This document shows positions 7,788 to 16,643 of a DNA stretch of 19,666 bases, one piece after another; the first letter of the stretch is position 1; each line of letters starts with the position of its first letter. Below the pieces are notes generated by a model that saw nothing but the letters and a program-made list of their open reading frames with translations, ran no database searches and was not told the origin of the DNA. The DNA lies in assembly GCA_045595795.1 (NCBI GenBank), contig JAZOBC010000048.1, positions 1 to 19,666 of the forward strand. The letters are read 5' to 3'. Source of the stretch: UMGS755 sp045595795. Lineage in GTDB: Bacteria; Bacillota; Clostridia; UBA1381; UBA9506. The position numbers and the translations under genes were made by a program.

Positions 7788-7985
7788 CGGGTTTATGTTC
7801 CGGTTTCTTTTTCAAGATTACCGGCCAAGATGGAATTGCGTGAAAATCGTAAGCGGGGCCGCCACCGTAAGCAGGGAGCACTTGTTTTGTTGTTGCAAAA
7901 GCAGCAGTCACTGATGGTCACACTGGGAAGACAGAAGCAAGTTGTGATGAGCTGCGAGCCGGGAGACATGCATACAATCCTAAAA
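7788..7985 (+). ncRNA. Cobalamin (B12) riboswitch
   Basis: Conserved pieces of the cobalamin aptamer occur in order: GTTCCGG...GGAAT at the first arm, GTGAAAATC (7840-7848), a G/C-rich core with CCGCCACCGTAAGC (7859-7872), TCACTG...ACTGGGAAGAC (7918-7932), and the B12 box GCGAGCCGGGAGACATGC at 7955-7972. It lies between a strong promoter and a leader terminator upstream of an ECF transporter. In the known mechanism, bound cobalamin favours the terminator and lowers expression of uptake genes. The match to the B12 box and core is good; the aptamer subclass was not determined. Confidence 0.88.
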
Positions 7986-8058
7986 TGCAACTACGGTAAT
8001 GGTTTGCATGAAAAGGTAGAGATATTTCTGCTTTTTTGCCAATTAACAGAAAAAACGG

Positions 8059-8094
8059 CTGTGGCGCTAAAAAGGCGCTATGGTCTATTTTTTT
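8059..8094 (+). terminator. Leader terminator of the cobalamin riboswitch
   Basis: A 9-bp stem with several G-U pairs (8059-8067 with 8075-8083) around an A-rich loop is followed by a T-rich stretch (8087-8094). Its position between aptamer and first gene suggests transcriptional attenuation. The stem is built on two copies of GCGC and is of moderate strength. Confidence 0.6.
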
Positions 8095-8154
8095 ATCAGA
8101 AGACTCTTGCGCTATAAAGCAATATGCATCTGCTTCGTGAAGGGAGAAAAGAAA

Positions 8155-9039
8155 GTGTTGGGAAAGAGAATGAATGCGTTTTTTAACTATCATCCTGTTG
8201 TGAATTTTGTTTATTTTGCAGCTGTCATTGTATTTGCCATGCTGTTTATGCATCCTGTTTGTTTGGGTATTTCTCTGGTGTGCGGTTTTGCCTATGCGCT
8301 CATGCTTGGCGGACGTAAAACATTGCGATTTGTCCTCAGCTTCGTCCTGCCGGCAGTGGTTGTGATGGCGCTCATTAATCCTCTGTTTAATCATGCTGGG
8401 GTAACGATTTTAACGTATCTGCCCAGTGGCAATCCGCTCACGTTAGAGTCGGTGTTATATGGTGTTGCGGCGGCCGGCATGCTTGCTTCTGTTTTGTTGT
8501 GGTTTTCCTGTTATAATCACATTATGACCGATGACAAATTTATCTATTTATTTGGCAAGGCGATTCCTTCTTTGTCATTGGTGTTTTCCATGGTGCTTCG
8601 GTTTGTGCCGAGGTTTACCGCACAGCTCAAGGTGATTTCAGCTGCTTGGCGCGGCATTGGCAGGGGCACATCCTCCGGCTCCGTGATGCATCGCATTCGA
8701 AATGGGTTAAAGCTTTTATCCGTCATGGTTAGCTGGTCGCTTGAGGATGCCGTGGAAACGGCTGACAGTATGAGAGGCAGAGGATATGGTCTGCCCGGTC
8801 GCACAGCATTTTCGCTCTATATTTTTACAAAACGAGACAGGATAGCGCTTGTCGCAATGCTGTTTTTGATAGGTTATATGATTGTTTCTTGTTTTTGGGG
8901 CAGCTTTTCGTTTCAATATTTTCCAACGATGGTTTTTGCTGTTGACATGAGGCTTGTTAGCGCGTTTTTTGCTTATGCTATCTTGTGCATTATTCCAATA
9001 TTGATTGAACTATGGGAGGAACTTACATGGACATCATAA
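8155..9039 (+). CDS. ecfT: ECF transporter transmembrane (T) component
   Basis: A 294-residue membrane protein with several hydrophobic segments. It carries the two coupling motifs of EcfT proteins in the cytoplasmic domain: AWRGIG (about residue 164) and the second SMRGRGYG, through which T contacts the ATPases. The start is taken as GTG at 8155, because AGGGAG lies 8 bp upstream; ATG at 8170 is an alternative, and the longer reading would begin inside the leader terminator. Its last codons overlap the next gene by 13 bp, which carries the ATPases and the S component, so the two genes form a complete ECF transporter. Expression is predicted to be switched off by cobalamin through the upstream riboswitch, which makes cobalamin or a precursor the likely substrate. 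Confidence 0.9.
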   Translation: MLGKRMNAFFNYHPVVNFVYFAAVIVFAMLFMHPVCLGISLVCGFAYALMLGGRKTLRFVLSFVLPAVVVMALINPLFNHAGVTILTYLPSGNPLTLESVLYGVAAAGMLASVLLWFSCYNHIMTDDKFIYLFGKAIPSLSLVFSMVLRFVPRFTAQLKVISAAWRGIGRGTSSGSVMHRIRNGLKLLSVMVSWSLEDAVETADSMRGRGYGLPGRTAFSLYIFTKRDRIALVAMLFLIGYMIVSCFWGSFSFQYFPTMVFAVDMRLVSAFFAYAILCIIPILIELWEELTWTS

Positions 9040-11702
9040 CATTTACAAATTTCGGTTTTACATATCCTGGCGGAAAGGTGCCTGCCTTGCGAGAGATTTC
9101 TGTGAGTATTGCCTCCGGTTCTTTTGTGACGCTTTGCGGTAAATCAGGCTGTGGCAAATCAACGCTTCTCAGAAATCTAAAGCCAATTTTGGCACCGTGT
9201 GGAGAGAAGACGGGCTCTTGTTGTTTTATGGGGCGAGAAGTGACGGAGCTATCTCATCGTGAGCAGAGTGAGTCTATTGGTTTTGTGCTGCAGAATCCGG
9301 AAAGCCAACTTGTGACGGATAAGGTTTGGCACGAGCTTGCCTTTGGACTTGAAAGCCTGGGTTGTTCCACGACTGAAATTCGTGCAAAAGTTGCAGAAAT
9401 GGCAGCATTTTTTGGCATTGAGGCATGGTTTCATCGCAATGTATCCGAACTCTCCGGCGGACAAAAACAGCTACTAAATTTAGCCTCTGTGATGGTAATG
9501 CAGCCCGATGTTTTGGTTTTGGATGAACCGACAGCACAGCTCGACCCAATTTCAGCACAGAATTTTTTGGATACGTTAGCCAAAATCAATCGTGAATTAG
9601 GCACAACGGTGATCCTTTCCGAGCACCGTCTGGAGGAAGCGTTTGCTTTATCAGACAGAGTCATTGTTTTAGATGACGGTGCGATGATTGCCGACGGATT
9701 ACCACATGAGGTAGGTGCGCAGCTTAAAGCCCAACAACATGATATGCTTTCGGCACTTTCAACGGCTATGCGTGTGCACGCGGCAATAGAAAACGACCTG
9801 CCGTGTCCCGTCACGGTTCGTCAGGGACGTTTATGGCTATCGGAGCTTCAGAAAAAGAAACAACCGGTTTTGACAGAACGCAAGAGGAGAACGGATTCCG
9901 ACAGAGAGCCCACGCTTGAAATGCGCGAGGTTTGGTTTCGCTATGAAAAAAATATGCCTGATGTTCTGCGTGGTGTTTCTTTTCGTGCCTATGCAGGAGA
10001 GCTATACGCCATTGTTGGTGGAAATGGTAGCGGTAAAACTACGGCGCTCTCCGTTTTAGCGGGGTTATATGACAATCAACGCGGAGACATTTTATATAAC
10101 GGAAAAGGCGTGACAAGGGCTTGTGAGAAGCCTGAACTTCACGTTGCCGTTTTGCCTCAAAATCCGCAGGGTCTCTTTGTTGAAAAATCGGTCTATGCCG
10201 ATCTTCTGGAAATCTTTTCAAGGCAGAGAATCACACAAGAAGAACAGGAAGCACGCATTCGGGATGTGGTTGCTCTATGTGAGCTTGAGCAGCTAATGGA
10301 CAGGCATCCTCATGATCTTTCCGGCGGTGAGCAACAGCGCGCGGCGTTGGCAAAAATTTTGCTGATGCGACCGCAGATTTTGCTGCTTGACGAGCCGACT
10401 AAGGGTATGGATGCTCATTTTAAGAAAAAACTGGCGCTTATTTTCAGAGGGTTGAAAGAACGTGGTGTAACGCTTGTCATGGTGTCACATGATGTTGAAT
10501 TTTGTGCCCAATACGCTGACCGCTGTGCGATGTTTTTTGACGGCAGTATTGTCAGTGAGGATGTGCCGGAAACCTTTTTTGCAGGGAAAAACTTTTACAC
10601 GACGGCAGCGAACCGCATGGCACGGGATGTTTTGCCGAGGACGGTTTTGGCAGAAGACATCATAACAGCCTTTGGAGGTATTTTAGAAGAACCGTCCATT
10701 GTACTGCCACAAGATGTTCAAATTGGTGAGAGCGAACAGGGAATAAAGTCTTTGCCTAAGAAGAAAAGCAATCATTTTTTCAAGCGTTCTTTTGTGCGGG
10801 TGGTATTAGGGCTTCTTTTTGCTCTGATTCTGGCAGGGGTTATCCATTATTTTCATCATTTCTTCCCTGATTATAGCAACGGCCAGGTGGCGGTTCAATT
10901 TGCAGAGCTTCTGCTTACCGGAGCGTGTATCGGATGCTTTGTTCCTATGCGAAAGAGAAGGTGCAACAATGATGCGATGCAGCAACCAAAAGAGAAGAGG
11001 AAACTGAAAAAAAGAACCTTACTGGCGATGTTTTTTGTCGTTGTGGTGGCCCCGTTAACTCTTTTTGCGGGGATTTATCTGTTTAGCGATAAAAAGTATT
11101 ATTTAATTAGTTTGCTCCTTATTTTAGAAACCATGATACCTTTTTTTCTGCTATTTGAAGAAAAAAAGCTCCAAGCAAGAGAACTTGTTATGGTCAGCGT
11201 GCTGTGTGCTTTGGCGGTGGGGGGACGTACCGCCTTTTATATGATTCCTCAGTTTAAACCCATTTTGGCAATGGTCATTTTGATTGGAATTTGCTTTGGT
11301 GGCGAAACAGGTTTTTTGGCAGGTGCTATTTCGGGATTTGTATCCAATTTCTTTTTCGGACAGGGTCCCTGGACCCCGTGGCAGATGATTGCTTTTGGCT
11401 TTGTGGGTTTCTTGGCAGGCATTCTGTTTCATAAAGGTATTCTTCGAAGAAGCAGGCTGTCACTTAGCATTTTTGGTGGTCTTGCAACCATGCTTGTTTA
11501 CGGACTGATTGTGAACATTGGCTCTGCTTTGATGATGAATCCCACACCAACGCTTTCGTTTATAGTTTCCACCTGTGTTTTGGGTGTTCCGTTTGATTTG
11601 ATTCATGCCGGGTCGACAGCTATGTTTTTATGGTTTTTGGCTGAACCAATGATTGAAAAAATTGAGAGAATGAATATAAAATATGGTATCATGAAAATTT
11701 AA
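9027..11702 (+). CDS. ECF transporter fusion: two ATPase domains plus S component (predicted cobalamin uptake)
   Basis: One 891-residue chain. ATPase 1 (about 1-245) has Walker A GKSGCGKST 38-46, LSGGQ 142-146, Walker B LVLDEP with Asp166-Glu167, and SEHR. ATPase 2 (about 295-530) has GGNGSGKTT 331-339, LSGGEQ 431-436, LLLDEP with Asp455-Glu456, and VSHD. The region from about 585 to the end is membrane-embedded: roughly four hydrophobic segments up to about 710, then an S-component-like domain starting ARELVMVSVLCALAVGGR (717) with ICFGGETGFLAGAISGFVSNFFFG. With the upstream EcfT this gives all parts of an ECF importer. The start at 9027 is preferred over ATG 9012, because GGGAGG lies 7 bp before it. 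The B12 riboswitch points to cobalamin (CbrT-like function); the substrate is inferred, not seen. ECF A, A' and S are usually separate chains. Confidence 0.88.
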   Translation: MDIITFTNFGFTYPGGKVPALREISVSIASGSFVTLCGKSGCGKSTLLRNLKPILAPCGEKTGSCCFMGREVTELSHREQSESIGFVLQNPESQLVTDKVWHELAFGLESLGCSTTEIRAKVAEMAAFFGIEAWFHRNVSELSGGQKQLLNLASVMVMQPDVLVLDEPTAQLDPISAQNFLDTLAKINRELGTTVILSEHRLEEAFALSDRVIVLDDGAMIADGLPHEVGAQLKAQQHDMLSALSTAMRVHAAIENDLPCPVTVRQGRLWLSELQKKKQPVLTERKRRTDSDREPTLEMREVWFRYEKNMPDVLRGVSFRAYAGELYAIVGGNGSGKTTALSVLAGLYDNQRGDILYNGKGVTRACEKPELHVAVLPQNPQGLFVEKSVYADLLEIFSRQRITQEEQEARIRDVVALCELEQLMDRHPHDLSGGEQQRAALAKILLMRPQILLLDEPTKGMDAHFKKKLALIFRGLKERGVTLVMVSHDVEFCAQYADRCAMFFDGSIVSEDVPETFFAGKNFYTTAANRMARDVLPRTVLAEDIITAFGGILEEPSIVLPQDVQIGESEQGIKSLPKKKSNHFFKRSFVRVVLGLLFALILAGVIHYFHHFFPDYSNGQVAVQFAELLLTGACIGCFVPMRKRRCNNDAMQQPKEKRKLKKRTLLAMFFVVVVAPLTLFAGIYLFSDKKYYLISLLLILETMIPFFLLFEEKKLQARELVMVSVLCALAVGGRTAFYMIPQFKPILAMVILIGICFGGETGFLAGAISGFVSNFFFGQGPWTPWQMIAFGFVGFLAGILFHKGILRRSRLSLSIFGGLATMLVYGLIVNIGSALMMNPTPTLSFIVSTCVLGVPFDLIHAGSTAMFLWFLAEPMIEKIERMNIKYGIMKI

Positions 11703-11846
11703 AGGAGAAGGAACAGAATAATGTATTTATGATGTGAATGGATTGCTTAAAATTAATATTTTTTGCAAATACCTGCTATAAATATTTATGAATTTTGTTT
11801 TTTTAAAATAAAACCATCATTTTTTGTAAACAATGCAGAATAATGT
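11703..11846. other. AT-rich intergenic gap with a vestigial start site
   Basis: Directly after the ECF fusion stop there is a good AAGGAG site and an ATG at 11721, followed two codons later by a TGA, so no gene results. The rest is AT-rich, with a small ATAAATATTTAT palindrome and no clear terminator for the ECF operon. Confidence 0.4.
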
Positions 11847-11875
11847 TTGCAATTTCTTAAAGTATATGTTATAAT
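11824..11875 (+). promoter_or_regulatory. Promoter of PFOR with overlapping inverted repeat
   Basis: The -35 TTGCAA (11847-11852) and perfect -10 TATAAT (11870-11875) are separated by 17 bp. An inverted repeat TTGTAAACA (11824-11832) and TGTTTGCAA (11844-11852), matching in 8 of 9 positions, has its right arm exactly on the -35 box and could be an operator for a redox or metabolic regulator. Confidence 0.8.
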
Positions 11876-11928
11876 ACATATGTTTGTTAATAATAAACTT
11901 TTTAATAAATTGAAGGAGAGGATTCCAA

Positions 11929-14900
11929 ATGGCAAAAAAATTTAAGACCATGGACGGTAACTGTGCTGCGGCGCATTGTGCGTATGCCTTCACAGAAGTT
12001 GCCGCCATTTATCCCATCACCCCTTCATCAACAATGGCTGAATATGTTGATGAGTGGAGCGCAAAAGGCCTGAAGAACATCTATGGTGAAACCGTAGAAG
12101 TTGTTGAAATGCAGTCTGAAGCCGGCGCAGCAGGTGCCGTACACGGCTCACTGCAGGCAGGTGCTATGACCACCACATTCACAGCATCTCAGGGTCTGCT
12201 CCTCATGATCCCCAACATGTATAAAATCGCCGGTGAGCTGTTGCCTACAGTTTTCCACGTAAGTGCCAGAGCAATTGCAGCCCACGCTCTTAACATCTTT
12301 GGTGACCATCAGGACGTTATGGCTTGCCGTCAGACAGGTTTTGCTCTGCTGGCATCCGGCAGCGTTCAGGAAACCATGGATTTGGGTGGCGTTGCTCACT
12401 TAGCTTCCATCAAGGGTAGAGTGCCCTTCCTCCATTTCTTCGATGGTTTCCGTACTTCTCATGAAATTCAGAAAATTGAAGTGATGGACTTTGAAGATCT
12501 GAAGGGCTTAGTTGACTGGGAAGCTTTAAAGAGCTTTAAAGACAGAGCTTTAAATCCTGAACATCCCGTTCTCCGCGGTACTGCTCAGAATGGCGATATC
12601 TACTTCCAGGGCAGAGAAGCTTGCAACAAGTACTACGATGCAATTCCTGACATCGTTGCTGGCTATATGGATGAAATTTCTAAGATTACCGGCCGTGAGT
12701 ACAAGCCCTTTAATTACTATGGTGCTCCCGACGCCAAGAAGGTTATCGTTGCTATGGGTAGCGTATGCCAGGCTTTGGAAGAAACTGTTGATTACCTCAA
12801 CGCAAAAGGCGAAAAGGTTGGTGTTTTGGAAGTTCACCTTTACAGACCTTTCTCTGCTAAATATTTCTTCAATGTAATGCCGAAGACTGTTGAAAAGATT
12901 GCAGTGCTCGACAGAACAAAGGAACCCGGTTCACTGGGCGAACCTCTGTATTTGGATGTTTGCAATCTGTATAAGGATTGTGCAAACGCTCCTAAGATTG
13001 TTGGCGGTCGTTACGGTCTTGGTTCTAAAGACACAACCCCCACACAGCTCGTTGCTGTATTTAACAATCTGGATGCTGCAGAACCTAAGAACGGCTTTAC
13101 TATTGGTATCTGTGATGACGTTACCAACCTGTCCTTAGAGCTGGGCGAAAGAATCAACGCTGCTCCTGCCGGTGCAACTCGATGTAAGTTCTGGGGCTTC
13201 GGTTCTGACGGTACTGTTGGTGCAAATAAAGACGCCATCAAAATCATTGGTGACAACACTGATTTATATGCACAGGCATATTTTGATTATGACTCCAAGA
13301 AATCCGGCGGTGTTACCATGTCTCACCTCAGATTTGGTAAGACTCCCATTAAGTCAACCTATCTGCTGGATGAAGCTGACTATATCGCTTGCCATAAACC
13401 CGCTTATGTATATCAGTATGATATTTTAGAGGGTCTGAAAAAGGGTGGTACCTTCCTCTTGAACTGCGTTTGGAGTCCTGAGGAACTGGATGAAAAGCTG
13501 CCTGCTAACGTTAAGCGTTATATTGCAGAAAACGACATTGAGTTCTACACCATTAATGCTGTTGACGTAGCTGTTAAGGTTGGTTTGGGTTCAACCCGTA
13601 TCAACATGGTTACGCAGAGTGCGTTCTTTAAATTGGCTAATGTTATTCCTTTTGATGAAGCCGTTGTTCTGATTAAAGAAGCAATCAAAAAGACCTACGG
13701 TAAGAAGGGCGACGAAATCGTTAACATGAACTGCGCAGCAGTTGATGGTGCGATTGACGCTTTAGTTAAGATTGATGTTCCTGCTTCCTGGAAGGATGCA
13801 AAGGATGACGTTGTTGCAGACAGCAATCGTCCCGACTTTATTACCAAGATTGTTGACCCCGTTAACGGTCAGCGTGGTAATAAACTGCCTGTCAGCGTAT
13901 TTGAAGGCAGAGAAGACGGTACCTTTGAAACCGGTACTTCCCGTTATGAAAAACGTGGTGTTGCCGTTATGGTTCCTGATTGGCAGCCTGATACCTGTAT
14001 TCAGTGTAATCAGTGTTCTTTGGTTTGCCCCCATGCTGCAATTCGTCCTGTTTTGGTTGACGAAGCTGAAGCTGCAGGTGCTCCCGAAGGCTTTAACACC
14101 TTAAAGGCTGTTGGTAAAGATTTTGGCGGCCTTGGATTCAGAATTCAGGTATCTCCTATGGATTGCTTGGGCTGCGACATTTGTGCTAATATATGTCCTG
14201 CTCCTAAGGGCAAGGCTCTGATTATGAAGCCGATTGATGAAATTCAGGCTGCTGAATCTGTTAACTGGACCTATGCTATGGACAAGGTTAGCAACAAGGC
14301 TCACCTGGTTGACCCCGCTTCTAACATTAAAAATTCTCAGTTTGCTCAGCCTTACCTGGAATTCTCCGGTGCTTGTGCAGGCTGTGGTGAAACACCTTAT
14401 ATTAAGCTGATTACCCAGCTGTTTGGTGATCGCATGATGGTTGCTAACGCAACAGGCTGTACCTCTATTTGGGGTGGTTCTGCTCCCTCGATGCCTTACT
14501 GCAAGGACGAAAACGGCAGAGGTCCCGCTTGGGCTAACTCCCTGTTTGAAGATAATGCTGAATTTGGTCTTGGTATGGCTCTTGCAAGCAAGAAAATCAG
14601 AAAGACTCTGGCTGCAAGAATGAATCAGGCAATGGATGCTGTTTCTCCTGAACTGGCTGATGCATTTAAGGAATGGATTGCAGGCAAAGACAATGCTCAG
14701 GCTTCTAAGGCTGCTGCTGAAAAGATTAAGGCATTAATCAAGAGCGCTGACATGACCAACGCAGCCCTAAAAGAAATTGCTGACAGAACAGACTTCTTAG
14801 TGAAGCAGTCTCAGTGGATCTTCGGTGGTGACGGTTGGGCATATGATATCGGTTACGGCGGTTTGGATCACGTCATTGCTTCCGGTGAGGATGTAAACAT

Positions 14901-15459
14901 TTTCGTTGTTGACACCGAAGTATATTCCAACACCGGTGGTCAGTCCTCCAAGGCTACACCGACAGCTGCTGTTGCTAAGTTTGCTGCTGCAGGTAAAAAG
15001 GTTAAGAAGAAAGACCTTGGTATGATTGGTACAACCTATGGTTATGTATATGTTGCTCAGATTGCTCTGGGTGCTGACATGAATCAGGCACTGAAGGCAA
15101 TTAAAGAAGCAGAAGCATATCCCGGTCCCTCTTTGATTATCGCATATGCTCCCTGTATCAACCATGGTATTAAAGCTAAGGGTGGTATGGGCAACTCCAT
15201 CGCAGAAGAAAAGAAGGCTGTTGCAACCGGTTACTGGCATCTGTGGAGATACAATCCGCAGCTCAAGGAAGAGGGTAAGAATCCCTTTATTCTGGATTCT
15301 AAGGAACCCAGCGGTGATATCAGAAGCTTCTTAGAAGGCGAGAACCGTTACCTGATGCTGCAGAAGGCATATCCTGAAGTTGCAGAGCAGCTCTTCTCTA
15401 AGGCTGAAAAAGACTTGTTGGATCGTTATGAAACCTACAAGCAGATGGCTTCTCTCTAA
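11929..15459 (+). CDS. nifJ: Pyruvate:ferredoxin (flavodoxin) oxidoreductase
   Basis: A full-length single-chain enzyme of 1176 residues that oxidatively decarboxylates pyruvate with CoA to acetyl-CoA and CO2, passing electrons to ferredoxin; it is central to anaerobic fermentation. The N-terminal domain has YPITPSSTMAEYVDEW. Two ferredoxin-type 4Fe-4S motifs follow: Cys690-693-696 with Cys700, and Cys746-749-752 with Cys756. The cluster near the thiamine site is bound by Cys816, Cys819, Cys844 and Cys1076, matching the pattern of the Desulfovibrio enzyme. The thiamine diphosphate motif is GDGWAYDIGYGG, followed by DTEVYSNTGGQSSKATP. The ribosome site AAGGAGAGG is strong. Codon use is more regular than in neighbouring genes (many GCT, GTT, AAG), as expected for very high expression. 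It is monocistronic, between its own promoter and terminator. Confidence 0.98.
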   Translation: MAKKFKTMDGNCAAAHCAYAFTEVAAIYPITPSSTMAEYVDEWSAKGLKNIYGETVEVVEMQSEAGAAGAVHGSLQAGAMTTTFTASQGLLLMIPNMYKIAGELLPTVFHVSARAIAAHALNIFGDHQDVMACRQTGFALLASGSVQETMDLGGVAHLASIKGRVPFLHFFDGFRTSHEIQKIEVMDFEDLKGLVDWEALKSFKDRALNPEHPVLRGTAQNGDIYFQGREACNKYYDAIPDIVAGYMDEISKITGREYKPFNYYGAPDAKKVIVAMGSVCQALEETVDYLNAKGEKVGVLEVHLYRPFSAKYFFNVMPKTVEKIAVLDRTKEPGSLGEPLYLDVCNLYKDCANAPKIVGGRYGLGSKDTTPTQLVAVFNNLDAAEPKNGFTIGICDDVTNLSLELGERINAAPAGATRCKFWGFGSDGTVGANKDAIKIIGDNTDLYAQAYFDYDSKKSGGVTMSHLRFGKTPIKSTYLLDEADYIACHKPAYVYQYDILEGLKKGGTFLLNCVWSPEELDEKLPANVKRYIAENDIEFYTINAVDVAVKVGLGSTRINMVTQSAFFKLANVIPFDEAVVLIKEAIKKTYGKKGDEIVNMNCAAVDGAIDALVKIDVPASWKDAKDDVVADSNRPDFITKIVDPVNGQRGNKLPVSVFEGREDGTFETGTSRYEKRGVAVMVPDWQPDTCIQCNQCSLVCPHAAIRPVLVDEAEAAGAPEGFNTLKAVGKDFGGLGFRIQVSPMDCLGCDICANICPAPKGKALIMKPIDEIQAAESVNWTYAMDKVSNKAHLVDPASNIKNSQFAQPYLEFSGACAGCGETPYIKLITQLFGDRMMVANATGCTSIWGGSAPSMPYCKDENGRGPAWANSLFEDNAEFGLGMALASKKIRKTLAARMNQAMDAVSPELADAFKEWIAGKDNAQASKAAAEKIKALIKSADMTNAALKEIADRTDFLVKQSQWIFGGDGWAYDIGYGGLDHVIASGEDVNIFVVDTEVYSNTGGQSSKATPTAAVAKFAAAGKKVKKKDLGMIGTTYGYVYVAQIALGADMNQALKAIKEAEAYPGPSLIIAYAPCINHGIKAKGGMGNSIAEEKKAVATGYWHLWRYNPQLKEEGKNPFILDSKEPSGDIRSFLEGENRYLMLQKAYPEVAEQLFSKAEKDLLDRYETYKQMASL

Positions 15460-15472
15460 GATTGTTTAAGAG

Positions 15473-15510
15473 GCTGTTGCAAAACGGAAACGTTTTGCAA
15501 CAGCTTTTTT
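15473..15510 (+). terminator. Terminator of PFOR
   Basis: A perfect 14-bp stem GCTGTTGCAAAACG with its complement, closed by a GAAA tetraloop (15487-15490) and followed by six T residues. This is a textbook intrinsic terminator. Confidence 0.96.
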
Positions 15511-15513
15511 CGT

Positions 15514-15568
15514 AAAAATAACCACCCAATTACTGCACAAACTAGTGCATTCATCGGGTGGTTATTTT
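15514..15568 (-). terminator. Terminator of the minus-strand lacI gene
   Basis: An outer 13-bp stem (AAAATAACCACCC with GGGTGGTTATTTT) encloses an inner TGCAC/GTGCA stem. On the minus strand it ends in a T-rich tail right after the regulator stop codon. It sits back to back with the PFOR terminator. Confidence 0.85.
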
Positions 15569-15582
15569 CTATTTATTCTCTT

Positions 15583-16581
15583 TTACAAAAACCTTACTGA
15601 ATTGCGGACGATTAAATCCATCGGCAGTAACACGCTTTCAACCGGGTTACCTTTAATTTTTTGAAGCAACATGTCCATTGCCAACTCGCCCATTTCGACT
15701 TTGTCAATACCAATGGTGGTCAGCTTTGGTTCAATATAGCGGGAGAGCAAAATGTCATCAATGCCGATAAACGAAACATCTTCCGGAATAGAAAGTTTTA
15801 AATCCTTTGCGCAGCGCATGGCGCCGATGGCAAAGCTATCAACGGTACACACAACAGCAGTGGGACGTTTTTCGTTTGTGAAAAGCTCTTTAGCGGCTTC
15901 GTAGGCGGTATTTTCATCAGAAGCCACAAGGCTTGACAGCTTAGGGTCGGGCACTAAATGGTGTTCCTGCATGGCACGCTCGAAGCCGGTCAGAGTTTGA
16001 GTGTGGAAATCGGGCACGGTTTTTGACGCAATCATGGCAATGTCTTTATGTCCGTGCTCAATTAAGTAACTTGTTGCCGCATAGGTTGCACTGCAATAAT
16101 CAGGATTAATGGACGTGATATTTTCCTGACTTGCGTGTGAGTCCACGACCACAAAGGGGACACTGCTGGCGATTGCCTTATCAGTCAGGGTTTTGCTGAT
16201 GTCCTGCATAAATATAATACCATCTGCATCACCGGAATATACCAAATCCGGCAATTCGTTTCGGTTCTTAACCGGCTTGCTGATAATGATGTTATATCCA
16301 TATTTCCGACTTCTGTTTACAATGCCGCGCGTGATCTCAAAATAGAACAAATCTTCAAAGGGTGAAGAAAACGAATTGATAATGAGACAGATATTAAAGC
16401 TTTTTTTCAGCAAAAGCTTTTTGGAATTTAGATTTGGCTTAAAGCCGGTCTCGTCAATAATTTGCTGGACCTTTTGGCGGGTGCGGTCACTGACGCCGGG
16501 TTTGTCGTTTAATACAAAGGAAACCGCAGTTACCGACACACCTGCTTTTTTTGCAATATCTTTAACGGTCAGCTTTTTCAC
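15583..16581 (-). CDS. LacI-family transcriptional regulator, divergent to the ASRT operon
   Basis: 332 residues, the normal length. The DNA-binding domain reads MKKLTVKDIAKKAGVSVTAV with hinge GFKPNLNSKKL; the effector domain begins at about residue 61 (FNICLIINSFSSPFEDLFYFEI) and includes ADGIIFMQ, VPFVVVDSH and DVSFIGIDD. The C-terminal LPMDLIVRNSVRFL is typical. Translation starts at GTG (16579-16581) with GGAG 7 bp upstream. It faces away from the ASRT-phosphotriesterase-M24 operon across a 230-bp shared regulatory region containing a palindrome downstream of its own promoter, so autoregulation and control of that operon are likely. The effector is unknown; LacI relatives usually bind sugars or nucleosides. 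Confidence 0.94.
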   Translation of the reverse strand: MKKLTVKDIAKKAGVSVTAVSFVLNDKPGVSDRTRQKVQQIIDETGFKPNLNSKKLLLKKSFNICLIINSFSSPFEDLFYFEITRGIVNRSRKYGYNIIISKPVKNRNELPDLVYSGDADGIIFMQDISKTLTDKAIASSVPFVVVDSHASQENITSINPDYCSATYAATSYLIEHGHKDIAMIASKTVPDFHTQTLTGFERAMQEHHLVPDPKLSSLVASDENTAYEAAKELFTNEKRPTAVVCTVDSFAIGAMRCAKDLKLSIPEDVSFIGIDDILLSRYIEPKLTTIGIDKVEMGELAMDMLLQKIKGNPVESVLLPMDLIVRNSVRFL

Positions 16582-16601
16582 AATATCACTCCGATGACTT
16601 G

Positions 16602-16634
16602 AAATGTTTTGACAATGAACTAAACATTTTAGTT
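16602..16634. promoter_or_regulatory. Candidate LacI operator palindromes
   Basis: AACTAAACATTTTAGTT (16618-16634) is a perfect inverted repeat with a 3-bp centre. AAATGTTT (16602-16609) and AAACATTT (16622-16629) form a second, wider pair overlapping it. They lie just downstream of the predicted transcription start of the minus-strand lacI, a good position for autorepression. The odd-length centre is not the classical LacI-type CG centre. Confidence 0.55.
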
Positions 16635-16643
16635 ACAAAAAAA

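Noticed and set aside
8060..8080. Repeated GGCGCT in the ECF leader as a tandem repeat
   Set aside because: The two copies pair through their GCGC cores in a hairpin before a T-rich run, so a terminator explains them better.
7749..8117. Plus-strand open frame across the riboswitch
   Set aside because: It coincides with the cobalamin aptamer and leader terminator, has no ribosome site and its reading is a by-product of structured RNA.
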